Source: [Bacteroides] pectinophilus (GTDB lineage Bacteria; Bacillota; Clostridia; Lachnospirales; Lachnospiraceae). From it: a DNA stretch of 64,000 bases. The stretch spans positions 1,973,389 through 2,037,388 of the forward strand of contig CP102260.1 in NCBI GenBank assembly GCA_025146925.1, in the 5' to 3' direction. This document shows, one piece after another, positions 35,251 through 44,045 of the stretch (its first letter is position 1; each line of letters starts with the position of its first letter). Both the position numbers and the translations under genes were made by a program. A model generated the notes under the pieces. It worked only from the letters and a program-made list of their open reading frames with translations, was not told where the DNA came from and made no database searches.

Positions 35251-36135
35251 TTATATTATTATTCGATTTCTTCTATTTATATTTGATAGCGTAGTAGACA
35301 TTAATGCATTTTTCATTAATTCATCATCATTTCTTCCTGCCCCTGCCACCAACTCTTCTGGTGACAATCTACCGTCAATCATGGCATATACCAAATCCAC
35401 ATAGTGTAAAAATTCATCGTATCCAACCGGATCCACTTCGTTCGGATGAATTATGTCATATTCTATATCTATATGTGTATCCTTATATATTTTATTTAAA
35501 ATTTTATGATAATCATTTTCGATATCAAAATATATAATCGGAACATCATATCTATCCGCAAGTATAGCTGGCAAGACATATTTTATACCATCTTTTGATG
35601 CTTTAACTTGCAGACCAGCAATTCTTGCGGAAGTTGCAGAATAATTATCCCCGTCTTTCATAACAGCCAATTCATTATAATCATTAACCCACACTATATC
35701 TCTCTGGGTATCTGATGGATTATAGATTTTAGGATAATTCATTTTTGTATAATTTAATCCTGTACCAAGCGCCCAAAATTTATCTGCGGTTTTCATTTTT
35801 GCCTGCTTTTTACGTGCTATAGAAAAATATTTCCTGTTTACACCAGCATCATGATTACAATTCCTAACAATAATAGCTTCTGCTATTCTCCCCAACAATT
35901 GCATTGCTGTTCTATTAATATCACTTTGTAGAATAACTCCAAGAATTAATTTTCCATTCTCATTGTATCGTATCACATTTAAGTTATCTACCAATAAATC
36001 ATATAAATCCCTGCCATACAAAACTTTTTGTATTTCAATATTTTTTGTTCCATACATAAATTCATTATATGGTTGTGAACAAATTATTTTCCCGTCTCCA
36101 TCCTTGACTTCGATGTTTACACTATATTCATTCAT
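35251..36135 (-). CDS. Inserted AT-rich gene (moron) with nuclease-like motif, function unknown
   Basis: 294 aa, in markedly AT-richer DNA than the tail genes around it, and codon use full of AAA/AAT/ATA. It stands between the tail chaperones and the tape measure, where siphophages have no core gene. The stretch DIVWVNDYNELAVMK followed by ARIAGLQVKASKDG and VPIIYFD fits a PD-(D/E)XK nuclease core with a QxK variant, as in Mrr-type enzymes; this is motif-based only. The first half is alpha/beta without known motif. It has its own terminator and an AT-rich upstream region, so it can be expressed in the lysogen. A restriction-like anti-phage role is inferred. The ATG at 36135 follows GAGGA; an upstream TTG is weaker. 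Confidence 0.6.
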   Translation of the reverse strand: MNEYSVNIEVKDGDGKIICSQPYNEFMYGTKNIEIQKVLYGRDLYDLLVDNLNVIRYNENGKLILGVILQSDINRTAMQLLGRIAEAIIVRNCNHDAGVNRKYFSIARKKQAKMKTADKFWALGTGLNYTKMNYPKIYNPSDTQRDIVWVNDYNELAVMKDGDNYSATSARIAGLQVKASKDGIKYVLPAILADRYDVPIIYFDIENDYHKILNKIYKDTHIDIEYDIIHPNEVDPVGYDEFLHYVDLVYAMIDGRLSPEELVAGAGRNDDELMKNALMSTTLSNINRRNRIII

Positions 36136-36263
36136 CAGCAATTCCTCTTTAAATCAAATGTCTTGTTATATGTTATATAGCCAATATTTAATTTAAATTA
36201 CGTCATCAAATATGGTCCTTTTCTCCAAATAAGTATAGCAGAAAAGAACCATACTCTCAATCA

Positions 36264-36802
36264 TCAGAAACGGTCGAAGTCTTCCTGTGTTGCAAGTTCG
36301 GCATACTTATAGTCATCATTCCGGCTCTCACTGTACATATCGTTGATGAGTCCTATTGACAGCATTTCAAGGTCTGCCATTGACAGACCTAATTGTACAC
36401 ATCGGAGCAGAAACAGTGGTGTTGTCATTTCACGCTCTGTTGGACGAAGTTTTTTTTAGCTTCCACATCTGTTTTTACATTCAGCCCCCACAGTTCAATT
36501 AGTTGTGGCAGAACCTGATAAATTGAAAATGTATTGAAATTATCAAGCCACTCCTCCGGTGTATCCGGGATGGACGGTTCTGCATGCTTTGCCATAATAA
36601 AAGCAATGTTCTCAAACATCTCAAGGGAAAACATATCGAGGTTTGATGATTCCTCTTTTCCGTCACCGATGCTCTTTTCAAGTAATGCCAGGTCTTTATA
36701 AATATCCCTCTGGAATTTTAATCTGTAGATTCTTGGAATGGCTGCACTCGCCTTGAATGCAACCATCTGTCCGTCAATTTCTATATCCTTTCTGATACCC
36801 AT
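36264..36802 (-). CDS. Frameshifted tail assembly chaperone (G-T type)
   Basis: Same start as the 125-aa chaperone, but a -1 shift at the slippery site (36449-36455) continues the frame through 60 more residues (KLRPTEREMTTPLFLLRCVQ ... LATQEDFDRF) to TGA at 36264. In siphophages the longer, rare product binds the tape measure while both coat it during tail building. The extension has coding quality and ends in the family's typical (A)TQEDFD(K/R)F. The relation follows lambda gpG/gpGT. Confidence 0.82.
36425..36802 (-). CDS. Tail assembly chaperone, unshifted product
   Basis: 125 aa. The opening KDIEIDGQMVAFKASAAIPR, IYRLKFQRDIYKDLALLEKS and EEWLDNFNTFSIYQVLPQLI are typical of siphophage tail assembly chaperones located between major tail protein and tape measure. 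It ends EAKKNFVQQSVK just after the slippery run. The product is needed in excess over the frameshifted form. Confidence 0.87.
   Translation of the reverse strand: MGIRKDIEIDGQMVAFKASAAIPRIYRLKFQRDIYKDLALLEKSIGDGKEESSNLDMFSLEMFENIAFIMAKHAEPSIPDTPEEWLDNFNTFSIYQVLPQLIELWGLNVKTDVEAKKNFVQQSVK
36449..36455 (-). promoter_or_regulatory. Programmed -1 frameshift site (A AAA AAC)
   Basis: On the coding strand GCT AAA AAA AAC TTC gives the ideal X XXY YYZ heptamer in frame, within eight A followed by C (36449-36457). The zero frame stops 8 codons later while the -1 frame stays open for about 60 codons. Confidence 0.82.
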
Positions 36803-36815
36803 GTCTTAGTCCTCC

Positions 36816-37427
36816 TTATGATACACTCTTGGTTGATTTTGCTGACTGCTGCTCTGCCGTGGAAGCTGCCGGAAGATACACGCTCTTATACCAGTTATTG
36901 TAAACAGTCTCAGTTGTGGAATCTCCCGTTTTTGCCTTGACATATCCGTCTGCCATAGGTCTTGCCTTGATGGTCAGTGTTTCCGTCTGCACTTCCTTAT
37001 CTTCCTCATTCGTCTTTGACTCAATGGTCGGACGGGATGCGGAACAGTTATAAAGCACATGGCGGATCTTGCGGATATCCCCGTCAAACTCAAACAGGAG
37101 TGCAAAACTGCCTGTCTCGGAATTTGCATTCTCCACAAGCACCTTATTGGCATCCTGCTCCTCTTTTAAGATATCCGTGCGGAAGGATTCAGGGATCATT
37201 GCAAGTTCAAGGTCACCATCGTATCCCTGGTTGTTATTGATCACGTAATATTCAATGCCGTCCGCATAAAATGACTCCGGCTCTCCGGTTGGATCCATGC
37301 TGATGGATACCGCACCGGGCATCGGCACGGGTGTCCCGAAGCTGACCGTGCCTTCCTCTGCAACCGTAATCGGTGCGTAATGCACGTTGCAGATATTAAA
37401 TTTGACTTTATTCTTTTTATTCGCCAT
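36816..37427 (-). CDS. Major tail protein
   Basis: 203 aa. The start KVKFNICNVHYAPITVAEEG and the central GYDGDLELAMIPESFRTDIL with FALLFEFDGDIRKIRHVLYN, RPTIESKTNEEDKEVQTETL are characteristic of the phi13/TP901-type major tail protein family that stacks into the tail tube. It precedes the tail chaperones by 13 bp, as expected. Confidence 0.9.
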   Translation of the reverse strand: MANKKNKVKFNICNVHYAPITVAEEGTVSFGTPVPMPGAVSISMDPTGEPESFYADGIEYYVINNNQGYDGDLELAMIPESFRTDILKEEQDANKVLVENANSETGSFALLFEFDGDIRKIRHVLYNCSASRPTIESKTNEEDKEVQTETLTIKARPMADGYVKAKTGDSTTETVYNNWYKSVYLPAASTAEQQSAKSTKSVS

Positions 37428-37430
37428 CTT

Positions 37431-37748
37431 CTATACCTCCATCTGATAAAGCACCTCATACAGATTTTCTGATTCGATCCATACTTCGCTTTTTTCATAA
37501 AAAATGCCATGCCCGTCAAGCACGGCTTCTGTTTGCTGTTCCAGTTCTATATTTTTTATATCCGTGTATATCTCTATATTCAGACGGTCTGTCTTAAAAT
37601 AAACTTTCCCGTCTGCAGAGAAATTGTTGCTTCCGGGATACAGGAATACCGCAAAAGGCAGATCAGGGGATTCCCCTTCCGCAAAATGATGATAGGCATA
37701 TGGAAGTCCGATTTCTTCCATCAATGCCATGACTTCTTCATGCGTCAC
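37431..37748 (-). CDS. Tail terminator/completion-like protein
   Basis: 105 aa. HEEVMALMEEIGLPYAYHHF, PFAVFLYPGSNNFSADGKVY and LNIEIYTDIKNIELEQQTEA resemble the small protein encoded between the gp10-like connector and the major tail protein in HK97-type phages, which caps the tail tube. Its start overlaps the gp10-like gene by 4 nt. Confidence 0.75.
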   Translation of the reverse strand: MTHEEVMALMEEIGLPYAYHHFAEGESPDLPFAVFLYPGSNNFSADGKVYFKTDRLNIEIYTDIKNIELEQQTEAVLDGHGIFYEKSEVWIESENLYEVLYQMEV

Positions 37749-38128
37749 GAACGCAACCCCCTCTCTATCTTCTGCACCAGCTCCCTGTTTCCCTTTTCTT
37801 CAGCCGGGGCAATATGCTCCCTTCCAGCTACCCTGCCCCCGCCGCGTTTTGCATGACCGTGTTCCAGGAGATGGGCTATCTGGTATCTGTCCTTAGAATG
37901 AACCGTCATGGTAAGGGAGTGGCTGCTCTCCGCTGTTTTTTTGACCGCCCAGCTTTTCTTATACCTTCCTGTCCGCTTTGGGGCATTTGCCTGTATATCC
38001 TTTTTCACGGTCTTTGATACATCCTTTACCGCATCCTTGACGGTATCCGTAGCAAGATCTGCATATTCCTTCAGACCATCCATGATCGTATCTGCCAGCC
38101 CGTCAACGGTCGTTCTTCTCTCTGCCAT
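37745..38128 (-). CDS. HK97 gp10-like head-tail/tail component
   Basis: 127 aa. NAPKRTGRYKKSWAVK and RYQIAHLLEHGHAKRGGGRV are the hallmark blocks of the HK97-gp10 family (tail completion and minor tail). The order connector, adaptor, gp10, terminator, major tail is the usual one. Confidence 0.87.
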   Translation of the reverse strand: MAERRTTVDGLADTIMDGLKEYADLATDTVKDAVKDVSKTVKKDIQANAPKRTGRYKKSWAVKKTAESSHSLTMTVHSKDRYQIAHLLEHGHAKRGGGRVAGREHIAPAEEKGNRELVQKIERGLRS

Positions 38129-38132
38129 CTCC

Positions 38133-38462
38133 TCACCTCTTTGCCAGGGCAGCCCTGATCTTCACTGTCTTATTCTTATACTGCACGTTGTCAACAAATG
38201 TAATATTATAAATATTCCCACGGAACAGGATGCGGAAATGCTCCGCATCAAGAGCTGATATCTCACTGCAGTAACGGATAACAAAATCAAGTTCCGTTTC
38301 CGCATTGACCTGTTTTGCTTCCCAGTACTCCTTACCGGAAAGATTATTCACATAGGAATAACATTTATAATGGTCACTCCATACAAGGGTATGGTTTCCT
38401 GTCCCATCCTTCTTCGTGCTGCTTTTCTGTATCATGATCCGTTCACGCATGAGTTCTATCAT
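38133..38462 (-). CDS. Phage head closure/head-tail adaptor protein
   Basis: 109 aa. MIELMRERIMIQKSSTKKDG, YVNNLSGKEYWEAKQVNAET and HFRILFRGNIYNITFVDNVQ fit the SPP1 gp16/HK97 head-tail joining family, which closes the portal after packaging. Its start overlaps the preceding gene's stop by 1 nt. Confidence 0.85.
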   Translation of the reverse strand: MIELMRERIMIQKSSTKKDGTGNHTLVWSDHYKCYSYVNNLSGKEYWEAKQVNAETELDFVIRYCSEISALDAEHFRILFRGNIYNITFVDNVQYKNKTVKIRAALAKR

Positions 38463-38737
38463 CAGAATATCTCCCTCCTGATTCCAAAAAACAGATACTT
38501 CAATGTTTCCGTCATTGTCTTATGATCTGCTTCTTCCCGATGCTCATACAGGTAGGCAATAACATACAGTTCTGCAGTACGGACAACAGATTCATACTCT
38601 TTGAGTTCTTCCGGGGGTTGTCTTGTCACATCTAAGATCAAGCGGTCGGATGTTTCCATCAGACGGAGGATGAGTTCATCCTCGTCTGACGAATCGACCC
38701 TGAGATACCCTTTGGCTTCCTCAAGCGTTACGAACAT
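38462..38737 (-). CDS. gp6-like head-tail connector
   Basis: 91 aa from the chosen ATG (38737), which follows GGGGTGG; the longer frame is spurious. MFVTLEEAKGYLRVDSSDED and ELILRLMETSDRLILDVTRQ match the QLRG/gp6-like connector that docks under the portal. 10 bp downstream of the capsid gene. Confidence 0.87.
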   Translation of the reverse strand: MFVTLEEAKGYLRVDSSDEDELILRLMETSDRLILDVTRQPPEELKEYESVVRTAELYVIAYLYEHREEADHKTMTETLKYLFFGIRREIF

Positions 38738-38747
38738 CCTGCCACCC

Positions 38748-39956
38748 CTACTTTCCGGCAGCCTTGATATCAAGTGTCTTGACTGCCTCGGAAAGGATCA
38801 GCTTGCCGTCCACACGCTCGGAAGCAAGGAATCCGACCTGTCCTGTTGTAGCATAAAGCTCATTCAGTCTCTTGAAACTTCTGCCCTGGCGGTCTGCGAT
38901 CCAGTAGTAACTGTAATCACCGAATGCCATGACACGGTTTCCGGCTGCAAGCTCCGGCACATAGATGGATGTGCGGTAAGGACGGTTTAAAATCTTATCA
39001 GGTTCTCCTTCCCTTACGGACGGCTGCCAGATATAATTTCCGTTTCCGTCCTTCAGCTTTCTGATTGCCTTTACGGTCGAATCATTCAAAAGCCATACCG
39101 CCTTGTTACGGTATGGGGCACGGAGGGAATAATAAAGATCCATGACATCATCAAACGTAATGGATGTTCCGGTGGATGTCACGCCTGTCTCAGCACCGCC
39201 TGTGGCATTGAAGATTCCGGTAGGCTTGCCCTTGCCGTCACCGATAAAGAATGCCTCTTCTTCCTTCGTACCGATTCTTCTTCCGAACTCCCTTGAGATG
39301 TACTGCTCGATATTGAACACACTGTCATTTAAGAGTTCATCAGACACCTTGATCATGGTTGCCAGCTTAAAGGCACTGATGGTTGTCTGTCCGAAGCTGT
39401 CATCAGATTCTGGGAACTGACCGCCCTCATCGATCCATGCCGCCTCACCCTTGGATGTAACGATTGGGATCTTGCGGTCACCGCTCGATGTCTTGATGAC
39501 GGTTGCAAGGTTACGGAAGAACACCTCCTCTTCCAGTGCTTCCACCAGTTTCTTCTCGTACTCATCCGGTACAAGATAACCGCCCTCGGAATCCGTGCCG
39601 ATGGTAAGGGCATTCTGTACTTCATAGGACAGCACCTTGTTTCTCATGCCGTTCCAGAACGCTTTTCTGTACTCATCGGTTGCCCTTCCGGTCTTTGTGT
39701 CACCGCCAGTCTTTGCATCCGGCTTGTTGGTGATCGGTGTGCTTGTTGCCTTGGAAAGTTCTGCATCGATGGCAGCCTGTCTTTCCAGTCTCTCGATCTC
39801 CTTTCCGAGATTTACGACATCATTTTCCATCTTGTCGTAGGTTGCTGCATCCTCAGCGGACACAAAGCCTTCCTGTGTTCTCTTGGCATCAAGGAATGCT
39901 TTTGCTGCCTCCCATGCCTTTGCTCTTTTTTCTCTTAATTCTAAAATCTTACTCAT
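38748..39956 (-). CDS. Major capsid protein, HK97 fold
   Basis: 402 aa. An N-terminal coiled-coil scaffolding (delta) domain (about 1-100, LEIRLERQ-type heptads: NLGKEIERLERQAAIDAEL) is followed by the HK97 core (QNALTIGTDSEGGYLVPDEY, EEVFFRNLATVIKTSSGDRK, DSVFNIEQYISREFGRRIGT, AFFIGDGKGKPTGIFNATGG). The protease encoded upstream should remove the delta domain. Position and length are standard. Confidence 0.95.
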   Translation of the reverse strand: MSKILELREKRAKAWEAAKAFLDAKRTQEGFVSAEDAATYDKMENDVVNLGKEIERLERQAAIDAELSKATSTPITNKPDAKTGGDTKTGRATDEYRKAFWNGMRNKVLSYEVQNALTIGTDSEGGYLVPDEYEKKLVEALEEEVFFRNLATVIKTSSGDRKIPIVTSKGEAAWIDEGGQFPESDDSFGQTTISAFKLATMIKVSDELLNDSVFNIEQYISREFGRRIGTKEEEAFFIGDGKGKPTGIFNATGGAETGVTSTGTSITFDDVMDLYYSLRAPYRNKAVWLLNDSTVKAIRKLKDGNGNYIWQPSVREGEPDKILNRPYRTSIYVPELAAGNRVMAFGDYSYYWIADRQGRSFKRLNELYATTGQVGFLASERVDGKLILSEAVKTLDIKAAGK

Positions 39957-39969
39957 CTTGAAATCCTCC

Positions 39970-40779
39970 TTAATGTGTTAAAAGACTCAGTCTTTTTTCT
40001 AACTGGCTGACTGGTATCATGGCATCCACACGGGATACCCTGGAAAGGAACGATTCATTCATCGCCTTGGTGGAATACATCATGGAATCCTGCTGGAACG
40101 GGAACTTCTTTTTCTTGTCCTTATCCTCGTCTTCCTTTTCTTTTCCTTCCTCTCCATCACTGCCTTCCTCCGGTTCTTTTTCCGGCTTTTCAGGCTTTTT
40201 CTTCTCTTCATCCGTCTCACCGGAAGAAAAGAGTATCTTATCCGCAAATCCAAGCTCCACTGCCTTCTTCGCATTGAACCAGGTCTCATCGTCCATCATG
40301 TGGGAGAGCCTTGCACGGGTAAGCCCCGTCTTGAATTCATAGGCATTTAAGATTGATTCCTTGACCTCATTCAACATGGCGATTGCTTTCTGCATATCCC
40401 TTGTCTCGCCCATTGCCATGGTCGCAGGATTATGGATCATCATCATTGCAACAGGGGATACACAGACCGTGTCTCCTGCCATTGCGATCACGGATGCTGC
40501 CGAAGCTGCAATGCCGTCTATCTTGACTGTCACGCTTCCCTTATAATCACGGAGCATGTTGTAGATCTGTGCTGCCGCGAACACATCCCCGCCCGGTGAA
40601 TTGATCCACACCGTGATATTTCCGTTTCCGGCATTCAGTTCATCCTTGAAAAGCTGCGGTGTCACTTCATCCCCGTACCATGTTTCATCCGAGATCATGC
40701 CATTTAAAAAGAGCGTCCTTTCCATGTCAGGCACGCTCTCATCTTCATTCTTTATCCAGTTCCAAAACTTCCGCTTCAT
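39970..40779 (-). CDS. Prohead protease, ClpP type
   Basis: 269 aa. TVWINSPGGDVFAAAQIYNM, GIAASAASVIAMAGD (nucleophile Ser region) and MMIHNPATMAMGETRDMQKA (catalytic His) are ClpP-family motifs. An acidic low-complexity stretch (about 200-235, EEEGSDGEEGKEKEDEDKDK type) is followed by a short C-terminal part. It should cut the capsid precursor. It overlaps the portal gene by 4 nt. Confidence 0.93.
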   Translation of the reverse strand: MKRKFWNWIKNEDESVPDMERTLFLNGMISDETWYGDEVTPQLFKDELNAGNGNITVWINSPGGDVFAAAQIYNMLRDYKGSVTVKIDGIAASAASVIAMAGDTVCVSPVAMMMIHNPATMAMGETRDMQKAIAMLNEVKESILNAYEFKTGLTRARLSHMMDDETWFNAKKAVELGFADKILFSSGETDEEKKKPEKPEKEPEEGSDGEEGKEKEDEDKDKKKKFPFQQDSMMYSTKAMNESFLSRVSRVDAMIPVSQLEKRLSLLTH

Positions 40780-42074
40780 CGTTTACCTCTCTTTCCGCTG
40801 TTTTCCTGTGCTGGAGCGTCCTGCTGCCCCGTATCCGTCTTTGCAAAAGCTCCCGCATCCGCAAGTTTGGTCATTGCACCGTTTATAAGATACAGGTTTC
40901 CCCCTTCCTCATCTGGGATCGGGTTCATGTTTTCCATCTCACGGATGTCATTGGCAGAAAACCATCCGTTCTGCCTTCCGACTGCATAGCCGTTCATCCT
41001 CGACTGGTAATCCCCACGGAGCAGACCGTCCACATTCAGCTTGATAAAATACTTTCCTTTCTCTCCCGGCAGAAGGAGCGATCTCTGTAAGGACTGCTCC
41101 CATCTGATCACCCACGGATCAAGTGTGTATTTTACGAACTCCAAGGACTGCTGCTCGATATTGGAAAAGCTCGACTTATCAAGGTCACCGACCATATGTG
41201 GCGGTATCCTGTAAAGCCTTGCGATCTCATTGACCTGGAATTTCCTTGTTTCAAGGAATTGTGCCTCTTCCGGCGGGATGCCAATCTGCTGGTACTTCAT
41301 GCCTTCCTCAAGCACTGCGATCTTGTGTGCGTTACTCACGCCCCTGTACACGGAGTTCCAGGACTCCCTCACCTTTGACGGGTCTTTCAGGACACCCGGA
41401 TGCTCCAGGACACCGCCCGGATTCGCCCCGTTTGCAAAGAAACTCGCCCCGTATTCCTCACAGGCAAGCGTCATGCCGACAGCGTTCTTTGCCATCGCAA
41501 TCGGGGAATATCCGATCAGTCCGTCAAACCCAAGTCCGGGGATATGAAGCACATCCTCGGCTTTCAGCCTGATATTGCCGTATTCCTTGAACATTGGGTT
41601 TTCATCGCTGTTTCTGGAATACACATAATAGATGTTTCCTTTGTCATCCCTCTGCACATCCATCTTGTCTGGGAGAAGCGGATACAGTCCGAGTACCCTT
41701 CCTGCCCCGTCCCTTATGATCTGGGCATAAGCATTTCCCCATATTAAAAGATGGCTCATCAGTGTTTCCCTGAACACAAATGAAGTCATCTCCGGGTTCG
41801 GCTCATCATGGAGCAGATAATATAATGGATGGTCATGCACCAGTTTCTTGCCTCCGTCATCCTGATACTCATATACATGAAGCGGTAAGGATGCGACTGC
41901 CTCCGCAAGGATTCTGACACAGGCATATACTGCCGTGGTCTGCATTGCAGTTCTTTCATTGACAGGCTTTCCGCTCGTTGTCCTTCCGAACAAAAACGAA
42001 TATCCTGCGTCTGCTGCCTTGTCCACAGGCTTATCCCTCGCCTGTCCGAATCCGAATAAACTCTTAATTCCCAT
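40776..42074 (-). CDS. Portal protein, HK97 type
   Basis: 432 aa. RTAMQTTAVYACVRILAEAV, LPLHVYEYQDDGGKKLVHDH, PNPEMTSFVFRETLMSHLLI and FQVNEIARLYRIPPHMVGDL are family landmarks. Twelve copies form the DNA entry pore of the prohead. A hairpin-SD leader precedes it. Confidence 0.95.
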   Translation of the reverse strand: MGIKSLFGFGQARDKPVDKAADAGYSFLFGRTTSGKPVNERTAMQTTAVYACVRILAEAVASLPLHVYEYQDDGGKKLVHDHPLYYLLHDEPNPEMTSFVFRETLMSHLLIWGNAYAQIIRDGAGRVLGLYPLLPDKMDVQRDDKGNIYYVYSRNSDENPMFKEYGNIRLKAEDVLHIPGLGFDGLIGYSPIAMAKNAVGMTLACEEYGASFFANGANPGGVLEHPGVLKDPSKVRESWNSVYRGVSNAHKIAVLEEGMKYQQIGIPPEEAQFLETRKFQVNEIARLYRIPPHMVGDLDKSSFSNIEQQSLEFVKYTLDPWVIRWEQSLQRSLLLPGEKGKYFIKLNVDGLLRGDYQSRMNGYAVGRQNGWFSANDIREMENMNPIPDEEGGNLYLINGAMTKLADAGAFAKTDTGQQDAPAQENSGKRGKR

Positions 42075-42075
42075 G

Positions 42076-42125
42076 TGACACCTCCTAAAAATGGGTACAA
42101 AAAAAGCACCTCCGAAGAAGTGCCG
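42076..42125 (-). promoter_or_regulatory. Hairpin-SD leader of the portal gene
   Basis: Hairpin GCACTTC-TTCG-GAGGTGC (42106-42123), then TTTTTTT, GTACCCATTTTTAGGAGG and the start codon. Same layout and same GTACCCATTTTTAGGAGG as before the tape measure gene. Confidence 0.65.
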
Positions 42126-42132
42126 TTCCTGA

Positions 42133-42411
42133 TCATCTCTGATAATTGTTTAGTCGTGGGAACTCTTTCCCATTCCTGTAGTAATAATATTTTCTCAGTG
42201 CATTCTGCATTGGATTTTTCTTTGGGTTCTCAAGCGGTTTCAGTTTCATCAGCGAATCATACATGAGGTCATCATCCGCTACCACTGTTTCCAGATCAAG
42301 TCCGAGGATCTCCTCTGCTTTCAGTGCAAGGGACTTCCTTGTCTGCGCCCCGTGCTCACCGCTAAGTTTGGGGTCTTTTTCCATACTGTTCATAAAAAAT
42401 TCTTCCTGCAT
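42133..42411 (-). CDS. Small phage protein between terminase and portal, unknown
   Basis: 92 aa, charged and soluble. LALKAEEILGLDLETVVADD, LKPLENPKKNPMQNALRKYY and YRNGKEFPRLNNYQR show no known motif. The start follows GGAGGC. Small genes at this position are common in clostridial HK97-type phages, with no established role. Confidence 0.7.
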   Translation of the reverse strand: MQEEFFMNSMEKDPKLSGEHGAQTRKSLALKAEEILGLDLETVVADDDLMYDSLMKLKPLENPKKNPMQNALRKYYYYRNGKEFPRLNNYQR

Positions 42412-42497
42412 ACAAAATGCCTCCCTGTGCTTTTCCTATATCTTAGCACAGAAACATGCAGCCGGATTATGATTTTACAGAATCATACACGGCTGCA

Positions 42498-44045
42498 TCA
42501 GAATACAAGAATGCCCCTGTCATCATACACGCTTCCGTCACTGCCTTCGTTCCTGATTGCACGGTCAAGTGCCATAACGGTTGCAACAGCCCCGTCAATC
42601 TTTTCCGTGGATTTTTCCTTATCCATTTTGATGTTTCCCGCCGGATCCTGACGGACAAACACATTATCCATCATCCAACGCAGCACCTTATGTCCTCCAT
42701 GTGCGATCCGTTCCTCCAATGTCAGTTTCATCAATTCTTTTGTCGGTGGACTCATATCCTTATATCCCTGTCCGAACGGGACAACGGTAAATCCCATGCC
42801 TTCAAGGTTCTGCACCATCTGGACTGCTCCCCATCGGTCAAATGCGATCTCCTTGATATGGAACTTCGTGCCAAGTTCATCTATAAACTGCTCGATAAAT
42901 CCATAATGAATGACATTTCCTTCCGTGGTCTTTAAGCACCCTTCGGCAGTCCAGACATCATAGGGGACATGATCCCTTCGGACACGCAGTCTCATGTTAT
43001 CCTCCGGTATCCAGAAATACGGAAGGATCACATATTTCTCCGTATCATTCCTTGGCGGGAACACAAGCACGAATGCCGTGATATCCGTGGAACTGGAAAG
43101 GTCGAGTCCGCCATAGCATTCCCTTCCGAGAAGCTCCTCCTCTTTCACGGCAAAGGAACAGGCATCCCACTTATCCATCTGCATCCACCTGGTGCTCTGT
43201 TTCACCCACTGGTTCAGACGGAGCTGCCGGAATACGTTCTCCTCTGCTGCATTCTCTTTTGCACTGATATATGCATTCTGCACTTTTTCAATGTCAATCG
43301 TGTATCCGAGTGACGGATTTGCCTTATACCACACATCCTCACTCGACCAGTCATCCTCATCGGATGCCCCGTAGATCACAGGATAAAATGTCGGGTCTAT
43401 CTTTCTTCCCTCTATGATGTCCAGAGCCTTCTGGTGCTGTTCAAAACACACGGAATTCCGGTCTGTCCCGGCTGTCGTGATCAGGAAGAACAACGGCTGT
43501 GTCCTGGCATCACCGGAACCCTTGGTCATGACATCGAACAGTTCCCTGTTCGGCTGTGCGTGCAGCTCATCAAAGATGACCGCATGGACGTTCAGTCCAT
43601 GCTTTGTGTATGCCTCTGCCGACAGCACCTGGTAGAAGCTGTTGGTTGGTTTATATACAAGCCTTTTTACGGACATGACGGGCTTGATCCTTTTCTTCAG
43701 TGCCGGACACTGGTCCACCATATCCACCGCAACATCAAATACGATGGAAGCCTGCTGCCTGTCGGAAGCACAGCCGTAAACCTCTGCTCCCCATTCACCG
43801 TCACCGCATGTCATATACAGTGCAATGGCAGCCGCCAGCTCCGATTTTCCGTTTTTCTTTGGTATCTCACAGTAACAGGTATTGTACTGCCTGTATCCGT
43901 TTTCCTTTACCGTCCCATAAAGGGTACGGATGATCTCGTCCTGCCACGGGAGAAGTTCAAACGGAACTCCCCGCCACCTTCCTTTGGTGTGTTTCAGGCA
44001 GTTTATGAAATTGACCGCATGGTCTGCTTTTGCCTTGTCAAACAT
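42498..44045 (-). CDS. Terminase large subunit
   Basis: 515 aa ATP-driven DNA packaging motor. YCEIPKKNGKSELAAAIALY contains the Walker A-like loop, VIFDELHAQPN the Walker B and catalytic Glu, and GGLDLSSSTDITAFVLVFPP begins the nuclease domain that cuts concatemers. It matches the Terminase_1 family. Its start overlaps the small-subunit stop by 1 nt. Confidence 0.95.
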   Translation of the reverse strand: MFDKAKADHAVNFINCLKHTKGRWRGVPFELLPWQDEIIRTLYGTVKENGYRQYNTCYCEIPKKNGKSELAAAIALYMTCGDGEWGAEVYGCASDRQQASIVFDVAVDMVDQCPALKKRIKPVMSVKRLVYKPTNSFYQVLSAEAYTKHGLNVHAVIFDELHAQPNRELFDVMTKGSGDARTQPLFFLITTAGTDRNSVCFEQHQKALDIIEGRKIDPTFYPVIYGASDEDDWSSEDVWYKANPSLGYTIDIEKVQNAYISAKENAAEENVFRQLRLNQWVKQSTRWMQMDKWDACSFAVKEEELLGRECYGGLDLSSSTDITAFVLVFPPRNDTEKYVILPYFWIPEDNMRLRVRRDHVPYDVWTAEGCLKTTEGNVIHYGFIEQFIDELGTKFHIKEIAFDRWGAVQMVQNLEGMGFTVVPFGQGYKDMSPPTKELMKLTLEERIAHGGHKVLRWMMDNVFVRQDPAGNIKMDKEKSTEKIDGAVATVMALDRAIRNEGSDGSVYDDRGILVF

